DNA of 64,000 nt, taken from positions 1 to 64,000 of the forward strand of contig JANXYJ010000147.1 in NCBI GenBank assembly GCA_025350105.1, in the 5' to 3' direction. The position numbers and the translations under genes were made by a program. Shown piece after piece: positions 9,727 through 18,500 of this stretch; within the stretch, counting starts at the first letter, position 1; every line of letters starts with the position of its first letter. The DNA comes from Terriglobia bacterium (GTDB lineage Bacteria; Acidobacteriota; Terriglobia; Bryobacterales; Bryobacteraceae). The notes under the pieces are model-generated. The model saw only the letters and a program-made list of their open reading frames with translations. It was not told where the DNA came from and made no database searches.

Positions 9727-12700
9727 CAGAACGTCTGTCCCAAAGAAAAATGAAACTGGAAAGTACTTATGCGCTGATCGGTAGGCGTGCCTTGATTCGT
9801 GTACAGTTGCTCAATGGTTCCCTTCAAGCCGTGAAAGCGCGGTGAATCCGGACTGTAGCTTAAATCCACGCGTACCGGACCGATCGGGGTTCGATAGCGA
9901 ATACCGAAGCCCACCGAATGCACCATGTAGTCGAAGTCCTGCAGGTCGCGGGCACCATTCACGAACCGCTGCCCCGGCCGGAAGCTGACATTGCGAATGC
10001 TGGAATAGACGTTGCCCATATCGTGAAAGAACACGCCGCCTATATTGTCGCCAATCAAAGGAAAGCGCAGTTCGGTGGAGTGCAACAACATCGCGCTGCC
10101 GCCCAGCGGAAAGCCGCTATCAACGTCGCGCGGTCCGGCCTGGTTATCGGGAAAGCCGCGTTGCGAAGAAGCACCGCCCGCGAAAAAACGTTCCGCCAAG
10201 GGGATTTGGGTCAGCCCCGCCAATCGTTGTTGATAGCCGAACTGTAGCGTCCGCGCCAGCACCCATTCGCGGCCAATCGGATGATACGTAGAATTGCGCA
10301 GCAGCACTCGCGTGAAGCTGGAAGCCGAGCCAAACTGGGGCAGCGAAATCCCTGCATCGATGGTGTTGTAAATGCCGCGATGCGTGTCCACCGAATTGTC
10401 GCGCCGGTCCTGAATATAGGAAAGCGCGAACAAACCCACACGATCCGGTTGCGACAGCAGGGGCAACAGCCCTTGATTGATGATCAGCGAACCCACCGTG
10501 ACTTTGCGATACGATACCCGGGCCTGCAGCGTACTGGCGCGCGAGAGCCTTCGCGCCAACTGGATGGAACCCTCCCAGCGCCGCGCCGCAAAGGTGCGCA
10601 CATCATGCGAGCTGTCAAACAAGGTGGAGTAGGTGAGCGACAAATTTGGATCGTCCGCTAATTGCGGCACCACATAGCTCAGCACCGCCCTCTGCTGAAA
10701 ATTCGAAACCCGGCCCTGCAAGTTCACCGTATGCCCCAAGCCCCAAAAATTCAAACGGCTAATGCCTGCCGAAACGCGTGGGCTGAAACCGGTGGTGCCG
10801 GCGGGCGCATCCAGCGTATTCACGCCGCCGCCAATCTGCCCCAACTCCGCCCCAAAACCAAGGTTAAAGGCATAGCGGTTTGCTTCGTCCATTTGCAGCA
10901 AAACGTTTTTGTAGGCTTCCTGCCCCAGCGGATTCTGCAGCGCCGTTTGGACGCGTGAAAAAATCCCCGAATCATAAAGCTTCTGTTGCGTGGCGGCGAT
11001 TTGCGCCTGCGAAATGGGATCGCCCGCTTTCAGGCCCAGCCGGCTTTGCACCACTTGCGGCCGCGTGGTTTCCAGCCCGCGCACGAAAATGTTGCGAACA
11101 TATTGGCGCTCGCCCGGCTTGATGGTGTAGCGCAAATTTACCCGGTTGGCCTCGCCATCGGCTTCCTGCAGCCAATCGAAAGTCGCATTGGGGTAGCCGT
11201 TATCGAAATAGTAGCTCAACGCCATATCGCGATCGGCGGCAAGATTAGAATCGCTGAAAGTCTGCCCCACTGACGATTGCATGCGGCGGCGCAGATATTC
11301 CACCTCGGCCGGCGCCGGACCGTCAATCTGCAGACCGCTGATGAACCAGGGCTGCCCTTCTTCGATCTCGAAACGCACTCCCAGTTCGTCCACCCGGCCC
11401 TGGTAGTTGTCCATGGTGCTGGCCGTCACCTTCACGGCGCGAAATCCATTGGATCGATACAGGTCGCGAATCAGATCACGGTCCTGATCGCGCAATTTTG
11501 GGGAGTAACGCCCATAGCGGTAGCGCAGGGTTTGGTTCTCGCGCAGAGAAATCCGTTCGCGCAAAGTTTCCGTGTCGAAAAAATGGTTCCCGGTAATCTC
11601 AATCGCCACCAGTTTGTGGCGCGCATTGCGCAGGATGTTGTATTCGATGATCTGCCGGTCATCCTGACTCCCCTGACTGCCGGAACTCTGGGTTTGGGTG
11701 TGGCTCACCGCCACTTCGAAATAGCCCTTGGATTGAAAATAGTCCACCAGGTTGCGATCACCTTCGGTAAGCAAACCCGGTTCCACGGCCCGTTCTTCAT
11801 AGATGGGGATCAGTTGGCGCAGTTTGCTGCGGGATACTTTGGCGCCAGTGGTGCGCACCTCCGTTACCGGACCCGCATCCAGCTCAATCGACGGCGTGAT
11901 GGTGTTGCTGGAGGGAGTATAGTTCAGCTCCAGCAAAGCCACCCGCGATTGCAGCCGGTTCTCGCTCAGAAAAACATTGCGGATGCGATTCAGCCCATCT
12001 TGTACCCGGTTTTCTGTCACTTCGCGCCAACCGGGAAATAGAATCGGACCAAAGCCACGCCGCCAACGGGTGGCGCGCAATAAGCTCTCCGGGGTAGTGG
12101 AGCGCGCGGGCTTCAACGGGGACGGTGCCTGCACGCGCAAGGCACTCTTACTTTCAGCCAGTTTGCTTTCGAACAGCTTGCCTACGAAAGTGGCTCCGGC
12201 AAAGTGCGTGCGGGGCCCCGGCGCCAGTTGGAAACGGATACTCATCTCGCCGGTCTCGGGCGACGGCGCCAATTGATAAGCCAGCTTGGCCCGGTATAAA
12301 CCGTTGGCTCGCATTCGGTCCTGCATGTTGGCCACGCTTTGTTCCATAAACTTGGCCTGAAACGGCGCGCCCAATTCCAGTTTGGCCGCGTTCAACAAAC
12401 TGTTCCGGTTGGGTGGGCTGGCTAAGCCCACAATACTGACCCCACTGACGAACAAGGCAAATTGAGTAGAAATACGAACGGCCACTCCCGCCGCCTCGTC
12501 CGGTTTGTCCGGTTTGTCCTGAACCGGTTTACTGCCCACGGGAGTGCCCTCAATGCTGACGTCGCTGTAGTGGCCCGTGTCGTACAACAGCTGCAAAGCA
12601 TGCCGGATGTCGGCCGCCCGCAAGGGTTGCCCCACCCGCAAAGGCAGCAGTTCCCGTAGTTCGGCTGGCGACATGGGCTGGGTGGGCGGATCGAAGTCGA

Positions 12701-12866
12701 TGCGCTCCAACCGTTTGCCCTCAAATTCCTTGCCGTCAAACAGCGGCTGCACCGATTGGGCAAATGTCCCGCTCATGAACACAACCAATGCACCGGCAGC
12801 TCGAAAAAAGGGTACCTGCACCGTTCGGCACACTATTAATGATGATAACCCAGGTTGTGAGGGCAC
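9726..12866 (-). CDS. Omp85-family outer-membrane assembly protein (BamA/TamA-like)
   Basis: About 1046 residues: a signal peptide, an N-terminal run of POTRA domains (for example LERIDFDPPTQPMSPAEL with GQPLRAADIRHALQLLYDTG, and several more through about residue 640), then a 16-strand beta-barrel. The barrel holds the loop-6 motif SSQRGFPDN and the near-terminal strand GPVRVDLSYSPD, and it ends in the aromatic FSLGQTF expected of an outer-membrane signal. The N-terminus is unsettled: the longest frame begins with GTG at 12866, but GTGs at 12833 and 12821 would give a better signal peptide (VPFFRAAGALVVFMSGTFAQS). The ATGA overlap with the SurA-like gene and the downstream tamB suggest a TamA-TamB type pair, although the number of POTRAs is more BamA-like. 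Confidence 0.93.
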   Translation of the reverse strand: MPSQPGLSSLIVCRTVQVPFFRAAGALVVFMSGTFAQSVQPLFDGKEFEGKRLERIDFDPPTQPMSPAELRELLPLRVGQPLRAADIRHALQLLYDTGHYSDVSIEGTPVGSKPVQDKPDKPDEAAGVAVRISTQFALFVSGVSIVGLASPPNRNSLLNAAKLELGAPFQAKFMEQSVANMQDRMRANGLYRAKLAYQLAPSPETGEMSIRFQLAPGPRTHFAGATFVGKLFESKLAESKSALRVQAPSPLKPARSTTPESLLRATRWRRGFGPILFPGWREVTENRVQDGLNRIRNVFLSENRLQSRVALLELNYTPSSNTITPSIELDAGPVTEVRTTGAKVSRSKLRQLIPIYEERAVEPGLLTEGDRNLVDYFQSKGYFEVAVSHTQTQSSGSQGSQDDRQIIEYNILRNARHKLVAIEITGNHFFDTETLRERISLRENQTLRYRYGRYSPKLRDQDRDLIRDLYRSNGFRAVKVTASTMDNYQGRVDELGVRFEIEEGQPWFISGLQIDGPAPAEVEYLRRRMQSSVGQTFSDSNLAADRDMALSYYFDNGYPNATFDWLQEADGEANRVNLRYTIKPGERQYVRNIFVRGLETTRPQVVQSRLGLKAGDPISQAQIAATQQKLYDSGIFSRVQTALQNPLGQEAYKNVLLQMDEANRYAFNLGFGAELGQIGGGVNTLDAPAGTTGFSPRVSAGISRLNFWGLGHTVNLQGRVSNFQQRAVLSYVVPQLADDPNLSLTYSTLFDSSHDVRTFAARRWEGSIQLARRLSRASTLQARVSYRKVTVGSLIINQGLLPLLSQPDRVGLFALSYIQDRRDNSVDTHRGIYNTIDAGISLPQFGSASSFTRVLLRNSTYHPIGREWVLARTLQFGYQQRLAGLTQIPLAERFFAGGASSQRGFPDNQAGPRDVDSGFPLGGSAMLLHSTELRFPLIGDNIGGVFFHDMGNVYSSIRNVSFRPGQRFVNGARDLQDFDYMVHSVGFGIRYRTPIGPVRVDLSYSPDSPRFHGLKGTIEQLYTNQGTPTDQRISTFQFHFSLGQTF

Positions 12867-12971
12867 TGGTCACATTTAGGACGTCAACGCATTGAAAAGT
12901 CTGGGCCAGCTACACACCCCAACATGATGCGGCCTACGCACCAATCGTTACCACAGGCTTAAGCGGAACCC

Positions 12972-13020
12972 CTAACTTTCACCTAACTTTCACCTAACTT
13001 TCAATAGACAAGCATAGGAT
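12972..13020 (+). promoter_or_regulatory. Triple 11-bp direct repeat resembling a Pho box with a -10
   Basis: Three head-to-tail 11-mers, CTAACTTTCAC, CTAACTTTCAC and CTAACTTTCAA, fill 12972-13004. Ten bases later comes TAGGAT (13015-13020) as a possible -10. Direct repeats on an 11-bp period ending about 10 bp before the -10 are the arrangement used by PhoB and other OmpR-class regulators. The next gene starts at 13102. The regulator's identity is inferred only from this geometry. Confidence 0.5.
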
Positions 13021-13101
13021 TCCCCCTGTTGGACGCCAAATTCCAGCCTTCTCAGCCCGGGCGCGCCGAAGAGGGTTAATAGGTGGATTGCCTTCATACC
13101 T

Positions 13102-16100
13102 ATGCGCACCCATTTTCGCCATTCTCATTTTTGTCTCCCGGTTTTCCTGTTGCTTCTCTGCTGCCTCGCGCCTGCCTTTGCCTGGGAGATGAAACCTGCC
13201 GTGCGAACCTTACCGCTATTTTTTGTAGAGGACTCAACCCCTGCCGGAGCGCGCTTTTGGGCCCAAACTCCCACCATGCGCGCGGAGTTTACACGCGCGG
13301 GCGTCACCTTCGCCGTGAAGGGCAACCGGGCGCAGGTGCGCTTTGCCGGAGCCAGCAACGCTGTGAAAATGGAAGGCACGGAATCAGGCGGAGAAGCAAG
13401 CGTCAAATCCGGTGTCGAAACGCGCCGCCCGCAGGCCAACCTTCTGTTGGGCAGCGATCCCGCCCAGTGGCGCACGGGCCTGCCGGTTCACGATCGCATC
13501 CACTACCGCGAGCTCTACCCCGGCATCGATTTGACCTACGCCGGGAAGGATGGCGCCCTGAAGTCCGAGTTCATCGTCCGGCCGGGCGCGGATCCACAGC
13601 AGATTGTGTTGCAATATTCGGCGCCGGTAGAGATTGCGGTCAACGGCGATCTGATTGTGGGCAGTTCAAGTGCCGCCCCGTTGCGCGAAGCCAAACCAGT
13701 AATCTATCAGGAGTCTGCCGGCAGGCAAATCCCTATCGACGGGCATTTTCACCAGCTTGGGGCCCGCAGTGTCGGTTTCGAAATCGGCGCTTATGACCCT
13801 GCCCTGCCGCTGGTGATCGACCCCACCATCAGCTATTCCACCTACATCGGCGGCACGGGCCTTGGTGCAGTGACCGGCGTTGCTCTCGATTCCTCCGGCA
13901 ATCTCTACGCCGCTGGTTGGACCGAAGCTTTGAATTTCCCCATAGCTGGCGCCTACCAGGCCGCCAACCTGGGGGGCGTCGACGCCTTTGTGGTGAAGTT
14001 CAGTCCCAACGGATCAACCCTTCTCTATGCCACCTACATCGGCGGCGCTGGTGACGACCGCGCGGCGGGTATCGCGGTTGATAGCAACGGAGGCGCCTAT
14101 ATCACAGGCTCCACGTCATCATTCAATTTTCCCACCGTGGCCGCCATTCGCTCCACTCTGGGCGCCCAGAAAACGGCGTTTGCGTTGAAACTGAATGCGG
14201 CGGGTACCGGCTTGGTCTATAGCACCTACCTGGGCGGCACCGGGTATGAGGTGGGCACGGCCATTGCGGTCGACACCAACGGCAACGCGTTTGTGGTGGG
14301 TGACACCCAGTCCGTCAATTTCCCGGTCGCATTTGCCGTACAGCCCACTTTAAGAGGCATGACCGACGCCTTCGTTACGAAGCTCAACCCAACCGGGACG
14401 CTGGTCTTCAGCACCTATCTGGGCGGTAGCGCCGTGGATCATGCCGGCGGCGTGGCCGTCGATGCCAGCGGCAACGTGTATGTCACCGGCGGCACCTATT
14501 CCACCAATTTCCCGGTGGCCGCTCCCCTGCAAAGCAGCAACGGCGGTGGCCAGGACATCTTCGTCACCAAGCTAACCGCCAATGGTGGCGCATTGATTTT
14601 CAGCACCTATCTGGGCGGCAACGGCGCGCTGACCCCGGAACAAGCCAACGCCATCGCGCTCGATGCTAGCGGCAATGCATATATCGCCGGCGTCACCAAT
14701 TCCCTGAATTGCAGCGCCACGCACCCGTCCTCCTGTTTTCCGGTCACCTCCGGCGCCTATCAAACCCAATACAACGGCAGCCAGGATGCCTTTGTCGCCA
14801 AGCTGAACTCCGCCGGCAACACGCTGGTTTATTGCAGCTATCTGGGCGGCACGCAGTTTGATTGGGCCACGGGCATCGCGGTCGACGCCGCCGGTAACGC
14901 CTACGTTTCCGGCTACACTTCGTCCCAGGACTTCGCCACTGCCGGCGCCGTGCAAAACACCTTCGCTGGTTTGTACGACGGTTTCGCCGCGGAAATCAAC
15001 GCCGCCGGAAACACGTTACTTTTTTCCACCTTTTATGGCGGTTCCGGCGCGGACGCGGCCAACGCCATCGTGGTGGACACCAATGGCAACATATTTACCG
15101 GCGGACAAACCAGTTCGGCCAACTTCCCGCTGGCCAGTGCCGTGCAGTCCAGCAACAATGGCTATAGCGTGGGTTGGGTGGCGCGCCTGGGCGTGACAGC
15201 GCCGCCCAACCAATTTCCTTTGACCAGTGGCGTGTCCCCCTCCTCCGGCTCGGGCAATACGGTCAGTTTCGCCTCCACCTATCTCGATAGCGCCGGCGCC
15301 GCGGCCCTCACCACCGTGGGCCTTTTGCTCAATACCTCCGCATCCACCGCTCTGGCGTGCTACGTCACCTACAATCAGGCCAGCAATATATTTACGCTGG
15401 CTAACGACGACCCCTCCACCGGCTCGCTCACCGTCATCCCCGGCGGCGGCAGTCAACAAAACAGCCAGTGTCAATTGAACGGCGCGGGCAGTTCGGTTTC
15501 CGTTCAAGGGGCTTTTGTGACGGTGACGGTTTCCCTCACCTTTTTGCCCGGCTTCGGCGGCTCCAAAACCGTCTATCTCAGCGCGGCCGATGCGCTCAGC
15601 AGCACCGGTTGGGTGGCGCGCGGCACCTGGACCGCCGTCATCCCTCCGCCGCTGCCCAGCGCCGATTCCGTCTCTCCCAGCGGCGCCACCGGAGCGTCCG
15701 GAAGCTTTACGTTTGTCTTCTCCGATACCCAGGACGCGGCCAACCTCACCGGCATGGCCATGCTGTTCGGCAACAGCGTCAGCACCAGCAACAACTGTTA
15801 TCTGGTTTACGACCGCACCGCCGGTTCACTCTCTCTTTTATGGGATGGCGGCAATGGATCCAACTCGCGGCCCATCGCCTCCAGCACCACTCTGCAAAAC
15901 AGCCAGTGTTCGGTGGGCAACGCCTCGGCAAGGGTCTCCGGCACCTCGCAGATCATTACCGTGAATATAGCCTTCAAAGGCGCCTTCAGCGGCGTGCAGA
16001 ACGTGTATCTGTACGGTTCCGAAGGCAGCACCAATACGGGTTGGGTGCAACGCGGCACCTTCACCGTGGCAGCCGGCGGCGTTCCTACGGCGGGTGCTGT

Positions 16101-16944
16101 CGTCCCCGGCGCGGGCTCCGGCCCCGCGCAGCGTTTTAGCTTTACTTTTTCCGATCAAGGCGGCTCCGGCTACCTCACCGGGCTGGCCATGCTGATCGCC
16201 CCCACCCTGAACACCGCCAACGCCTGCAGTATTGTTTACGACCGCAACGCCAACGTGCTGTCACTGGCCTTTGACAACCCTGCCAATGGCGCTTCCTCCA
16301 TCGTCCTGGGCTCCAGCGGCGTGGCCAACAACAGTCAATGCACATTGCGCGGAGCCAACTCCACGGTTCTGTTTTCCGCCACCTCCGTGGTGGTGACGCT
16401 GGACCTCAGTTTTAACTCCGCTTGGTTCGGGGCCAAAAATATCTATTCTTATGCCGGCGAGTCCGGCGTGAATTCGGGTTGGATCACCACCGGTTCCTGG
16501 ACCGTCCAGGGCGGTACACCCAGCGCCGATTCCGTCTCCCCGTCCTCCGGCGCTGGAATGTTTCCGTCCCTAAGTTTTTCCGTCAGCGATACCTTCGTCC
16601 ATAGCAACATCAGCGGCGTGGGTGTACTGATTACCGCGGGCTCCCCGGCGAATCTCACCAATGCCTGCTATGTGGTCTTCGACCGTCCCAGCGGCACCGT
16701 TCGCCTGTACAACGATACTGCCTTAGGCTACAGCAGCAAGCCTCTGGGCTCCTCGGCCAATCTCCTCAATAGCCAATGCGCGGTCGGCTACACGGTGATC
16801 GGCACCTCCGGCAACGCGCTCCAATTCACCCTGAGTGTTCTGTTTTACCCCGCATTCAGCGGAGCCAAATCCGTCTACCTGCAGGCCTTCGAGCCCACCT
16901 CCAGCTCCGGATGGGTGGCCAGAGGCGCCTGGAGCGTGCAGTAA
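13102..16944 (+). CDS. SBBP beta-propeller repeat secreted protein, 1280 residues
   Basis: A large exported protein. A signal peptide (VFLLLLCCLAPAFA) leads into an N-terminal domain of about 210 residues with GNRAQVRFAGASN, HYRELYPGIDLTY and PLVIDPTI, as usual ahead of SBBP repeats. Seven SBBP repeats follow (about residues 245-700), each with a (Y/F)STYLGG strand and a later G(N/S)xYxxG turn. The C-terminal half contains four related modules of about 143 residues, starting near 709, 853, 996 and 1141 with PS(S)G(S/A)G and ending in TGWV.RG.WTV. Each has a spaced Cys pair (ACYVTYNQ and SQCQLN in the first). Such proteins are common in Acidobacteria and are thought to be surface or secreted binding proteins. 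No ligand is known. Upstream lies the Pho-box-like repeat. Confidence 0.92.
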   Translation: MRTHFRHSHFCLPVFLLLLCCLAPAFAWEMKPAVRTLPLFFVEDSTPAGARFWAQTPTMRAEFTRAGVTFAVKGNRAQVRFAGASNAVKMEGTESGGEASVKSGVETRRPQANLLLGSDPAQWRTGLPVHDRIHYRELYPGIDLTYAGKDGALKSEFIVRPGADPQQIVLQYSAPVEIAVNGDLIVGSSSAAPLREAKPVIYQESAGRQIPIDGHFHQLGARSVGFEIGAYDPALPLVIDPTISYSTYIGGTGLGAVTGVALDSSGNLYAAGWTEALNFPIAGAYQAANLGGVDAFVVKFSPNGSTLLYATYIGGAGDDRAAGIAVDSNGGAYITGSTSSFNFPTVAAIRSTLGAQKTAFALKLNAAGTGLVYSTYLGGTGYEVGTAIAVDTNGNAFVVGDTQSVNFPVAFAVQPTLRGMTDAFVTKLNPTGTLVFSTYLGGSAVDHAGGVAVDASGNVYVTGGTYSTNFPVAAPLQSSNGGGQDIFVTKLTANGGALIFSTYLGGNGALTPEQANAIALDASGNAYIAGVTNSLNCSATHPSSCFPVTSGAYQTQYNGSQDAFVAKLNSAGNTLVYCSYLGGTQFDWATGIAVDAAGNAYVSGYTSSQDFATAGAVQNTFAGLYDGFAAEINAAGNTLLFSTFYGGSGADAANAIVVDTNGNIFTGGQTSSANFPLASAVQSSNNGYSVGWVARLGVTAPPNQFPLTSGVSPSSGSGNTVSFASTYLDSAGAAALTTVGLLLNTSASTALACYVTYNQASNIFTLANDDPSTGSLTVIPGGGSQQNSQCQLNGAGSSVSVQGAFVTVTVSLTFLPGFGGSKTVYLSAADALSSTGWVARGTWTAVIPPPLPSADSVSPSGATGASGSFTFVFSDTQDAANLTGMAMLFGNSVSTSNNCYLVYDRTAGSLSLLWDGGNGSNSRPIASSTTLQNSQCSVGNASARVSGTSQIITVNIAFKGAFSGVQNVYLYGSEGSTNTGWVQRGTFTVAAGGVPTAGAVVPGAGSGPAQRFSFTFSDQGGSGYLTGLAMLIAPTLNTANACSIVYDRNANVLSLAFDNPANGASSIVLGSSGVANNSQCTLRGANSTVLFSATSVVVTLDLSFNSAWFGAKNIYSYAGESGVNSGWITTGSWTVQGGTPSADSVSPSSGAGMFPSLSFSVSDTFVHSNISGVGVLITAGSPANLTNACYVVFDRPSGTVRLYNDTALGYSSKPLGSSANLLNSQCAVGYTVIGTSGNALQFTLSVLFYPAFSGAKSVYLQAFEPTSSSGWVARGAWSVQ

Positions 16945-16962
16945 GGCTACCCGATTCGCGCT

Positions 16963-17032
16963 TTCCTGCGATCGAGTGAGAGCCTGATCGCTTCCTGCGA
17001 TCGAGTGAGAATCTGATCGCTTCCTGCGATCA
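16963..17032 (+). repeat. 29-bp tandem repeat, 2.4 copies
   Basis: The unit TTCCTGCGATCGAGTGAGA plus (GC/AT)CTGATCGC occurs at 16963-16991 and 16992-17020, with 12 bases of a third copy. Each unit contains the inverted pair GCGATC...GATCGC, so the RNA could form a small hairpin per unit. It lies between the SBBP gene and the small ORF at 17043. Confidence 0.75.
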
Positions 17033-17042
17033 TCAGAGAATC

Positions 17043-17309
17043 ATGTCCGTCTACGAAGACCGCAAAAGCGCGCTCGAAGAATACGAATTCCGCATGGGCC
17101 TGGAACGCGGGCGCCTGGCCGTAACACTGGACGTTCTCACCGATGCGCTGGTGCTGGTGGGCCAGCACGGCGTCTATTGCCAAAGCGCACGCCAACCCGG
17201 CAAACCCGCCATGGATATTGAAATTATCAGCCAATGCATCACCGGCGCAAAAGAACTGGTGAGCAGCGTGATGGGGGAATTGCAGCGGAAGAAATTGGAG
17301 ACGCTGTAA
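17043..17309 (+). CDS. Small helical hypothetical protein, 88 residues
   Basis: An 88-residue ORF with no export signal or membrane segment. The composition is that of a soluble helical protein (SALEEYEFRMGLERGRLAVT and IISQCITGAKELVSSVMGEL). It starts with ATG eleven bases after the 29-bp repeat array, with only a weak purine-rich ribosome site (AGAGA). It ends just before a REP-like palindrome and a RAYT fragment. I do not recognise the family. Coding-like composition argues that it is real, but isolation between repeats lowers confidence. Confidence 0.55.
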   Translation: MSVYEDRKSALEEYEFRMGLERGRLAVTLDVLTDALVLVGQHGVYCQSARQPGKPAMDIEIISQCITGAKELVSSVMGELQRKKLETL

Positions 17310-17317
17310 CGGCATCG

Positions 17318-17345
17318 GTAGCTCCGGTCGCCAGAGCGGAGACGA
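17318..17345 (+). repeat. REP-like palindrome, GTAGCTCCGG family, copy 1
   Basis: gtagctccggtcgcc agagcggagacga forms an imperfect hairpin (CTCCG with CGGAG). Related copies lie at 20663-20693 (inverted) and 26612-26640. All three are intergenic. Confidence 0.65.
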
Positions 17346-17349
17346 AACG

Positions 17350-17509
17350 CTCACCGCGGCTGCTGGGAGATGAGCTATTCTTGAACAGCGCCGAGGCCAA
17401 GTCTGGCCGCGTCCTGTCCCTGCGCCCTGTTGGCCGGCCGAAATCCAACCGAAAAGAGGATAGTGATCAGCTCAGCCTTGCGCTTGGTGTTGGAGTGTAC
17501 TGTCCCGAA
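17350..17509 (+). pseudogene. 3' fragment of a RAYT transposase gene
   Basis: About 146 bp from 17363 match the 3' end of the RAYT remnant at 19096-19241 with seven mismatches by eye. It encodes LGDELFLNSAEAKSG, RVLSLRPVGRPKSNR and SDQLSLALGV, and runs on into the same tgtactgtcccga tail. The stop present in the other copy has been lost (tga to gga), so an open frame continues to 17653 without evidence of being a gene. This is a decayed second copy of the element's right end. Confidence 0.8.
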
Positions 17510-17674
17510 TATACCATTCCCAATATACCATTTATTACAAATAAGGCCTTGAAAATTTTCGGGGTCGAATTCGAGATCCCGGAATCACCCGAGGCCGTAA
17601 ATCAAGTTTTAGACAAGATTAAGGAATGGTGCGAGGCAACATTTCCTGAGTAGGCCAGGTAGTCGCACGGATCT

Positions 17675-18397
17675 ATGAAAAGCATCAACCTCACGATAAG
17701 CACCAACGAGATCTTCAACCGCTCCTCGCCGAACGACGAACTCAGCGCCAGCACTTTTAATACGGTGATGTCAGCCACCGTCGTGTTCGGGCTTATGCTG
17801 TTCGCCGCGTTCGGAAGTCTTTCTGCTCGCGTCGTTCAAGCGCATCTTATCGTGGGGCGAGGCGCTCTAGCCTATCTCTTAACTCTTGTGATTCTGTTCT
17901 TTGTAGGTGCAGTGGCTTCAACCAGCCGAGCACCGGCTCGAGCCGTGGTCGGACTGGCACTCAATGCGTCATCGTTAGGAGCCCTCTTCGGCCCTGTCGC
18001 AAACTACTACCAACGTGGATCGATCATCGACATCGCCCTCGGTACGGCCTTACTGACGATCGTCCTTGGGGCTGCCGGCGCCCTATACCCGAGAAGCCTG
18101 GAGAAATGGGGCGGCATTTTGTGCTTAGCGGTCTCCGGATTGTTCCTTGTTCAACTCAGCGAAGTAATGCGGCATCCGTCGGATCCAGCATTCCGTTCAC
18201 CAACCAGTTGGATTGGTGTCATAATTTTCAGCGCGTCAATCGTTTATGATTTCAATCGAGCACAATTGGTCGCGCGGACAATTCCGAACGCGATTCAATG
18301 CGGTATCGCAATATTTGTTGATGTCGTCAACATATTCCTAAGGCTCTTGCGGGTCCTAGGGAGGCGCGAACAAGAAACGACGGGCAGCTCTACATGA
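17675..18397 (+). CDS. BAX inhibitor-1/YccA-like membrane protein
   Basis: A 240-residue protein with about seven hydrophobic segments after a polar N-terminus of about 25 residues. The last part reads SASIVYDFNRAQ, then AIQCGIAIFVDVVNIFLRLL and RVLG, which matches the BI-1/UPF0005 pattern of an Asp-containing penultimate helix followed by a (L/V)D..N(L/I)FL..LR.LG ending. Bacterial members such as YccA and YetJ are inner-membrane proteins linked to FtsH inhibition or pH-sensitive calcium leak. The gene sits alone between a RAYT 3' fragment and the larger RAYT remnant, so it may be cargo of the mosaic region. The ribosome site is weak. Confidence 0.75.
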   Translation: MKSINLTISTNEIFNRSSPNDELSASTFNTVMSATVVFGLMLFAAFGSLSARVVQAHLIVGRGALAYLLTLVILFFVGAVASTSRAPARAVVGLALNASSLGALFGPVANYYQRGSIIDIALGTALLTIVLGAAGALYPRSLEKWGGILCLAVSGLFLVQLSEVMRHPSDPAFRSPTSWIGVIIFSASIVYDFNRAQLVARTIPNAIQCGIAIFVDVVNIFLRLLRVLGRREQETTGSST

Positions 18398-18452
18398 ACC
18401 AGCACGAAACCGCGTTACGAATTACGCCTACACCAACCGCGACCAGCTTTTC

Positions 18453-18500
18453 GGTCCCAAGGGGACGTCCTGGTCCCAAGGGGACGTCCTGATGTGTCCC
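18453..18500 (+). repeat. Tandem 19-mers running into the left REP-like arm
   Basis: ggtcccaaggggacgtcct occurs twice in tandem (18453-18471, 18472-18490). It leads into gggacgtcctgatgtgtccc (18481-18500), which is the inverse of 19275-19294 with one mismatch. The core GGACGTCC is itself palindromic. Confidence 0.8.

Noticed and set aside
17510-17653. Open frame continuing past the RAYT fragment toward 17653
   Set aside because: It is an extension of a pseudogene whose stop is lost. The additional residues have no supporting evidence.
18453-18500. Possible CRISPR-like array
   Set aside because: Only two units with no unique spacers and no cas genes. It is a tandem duplication of a REP-like sequence.
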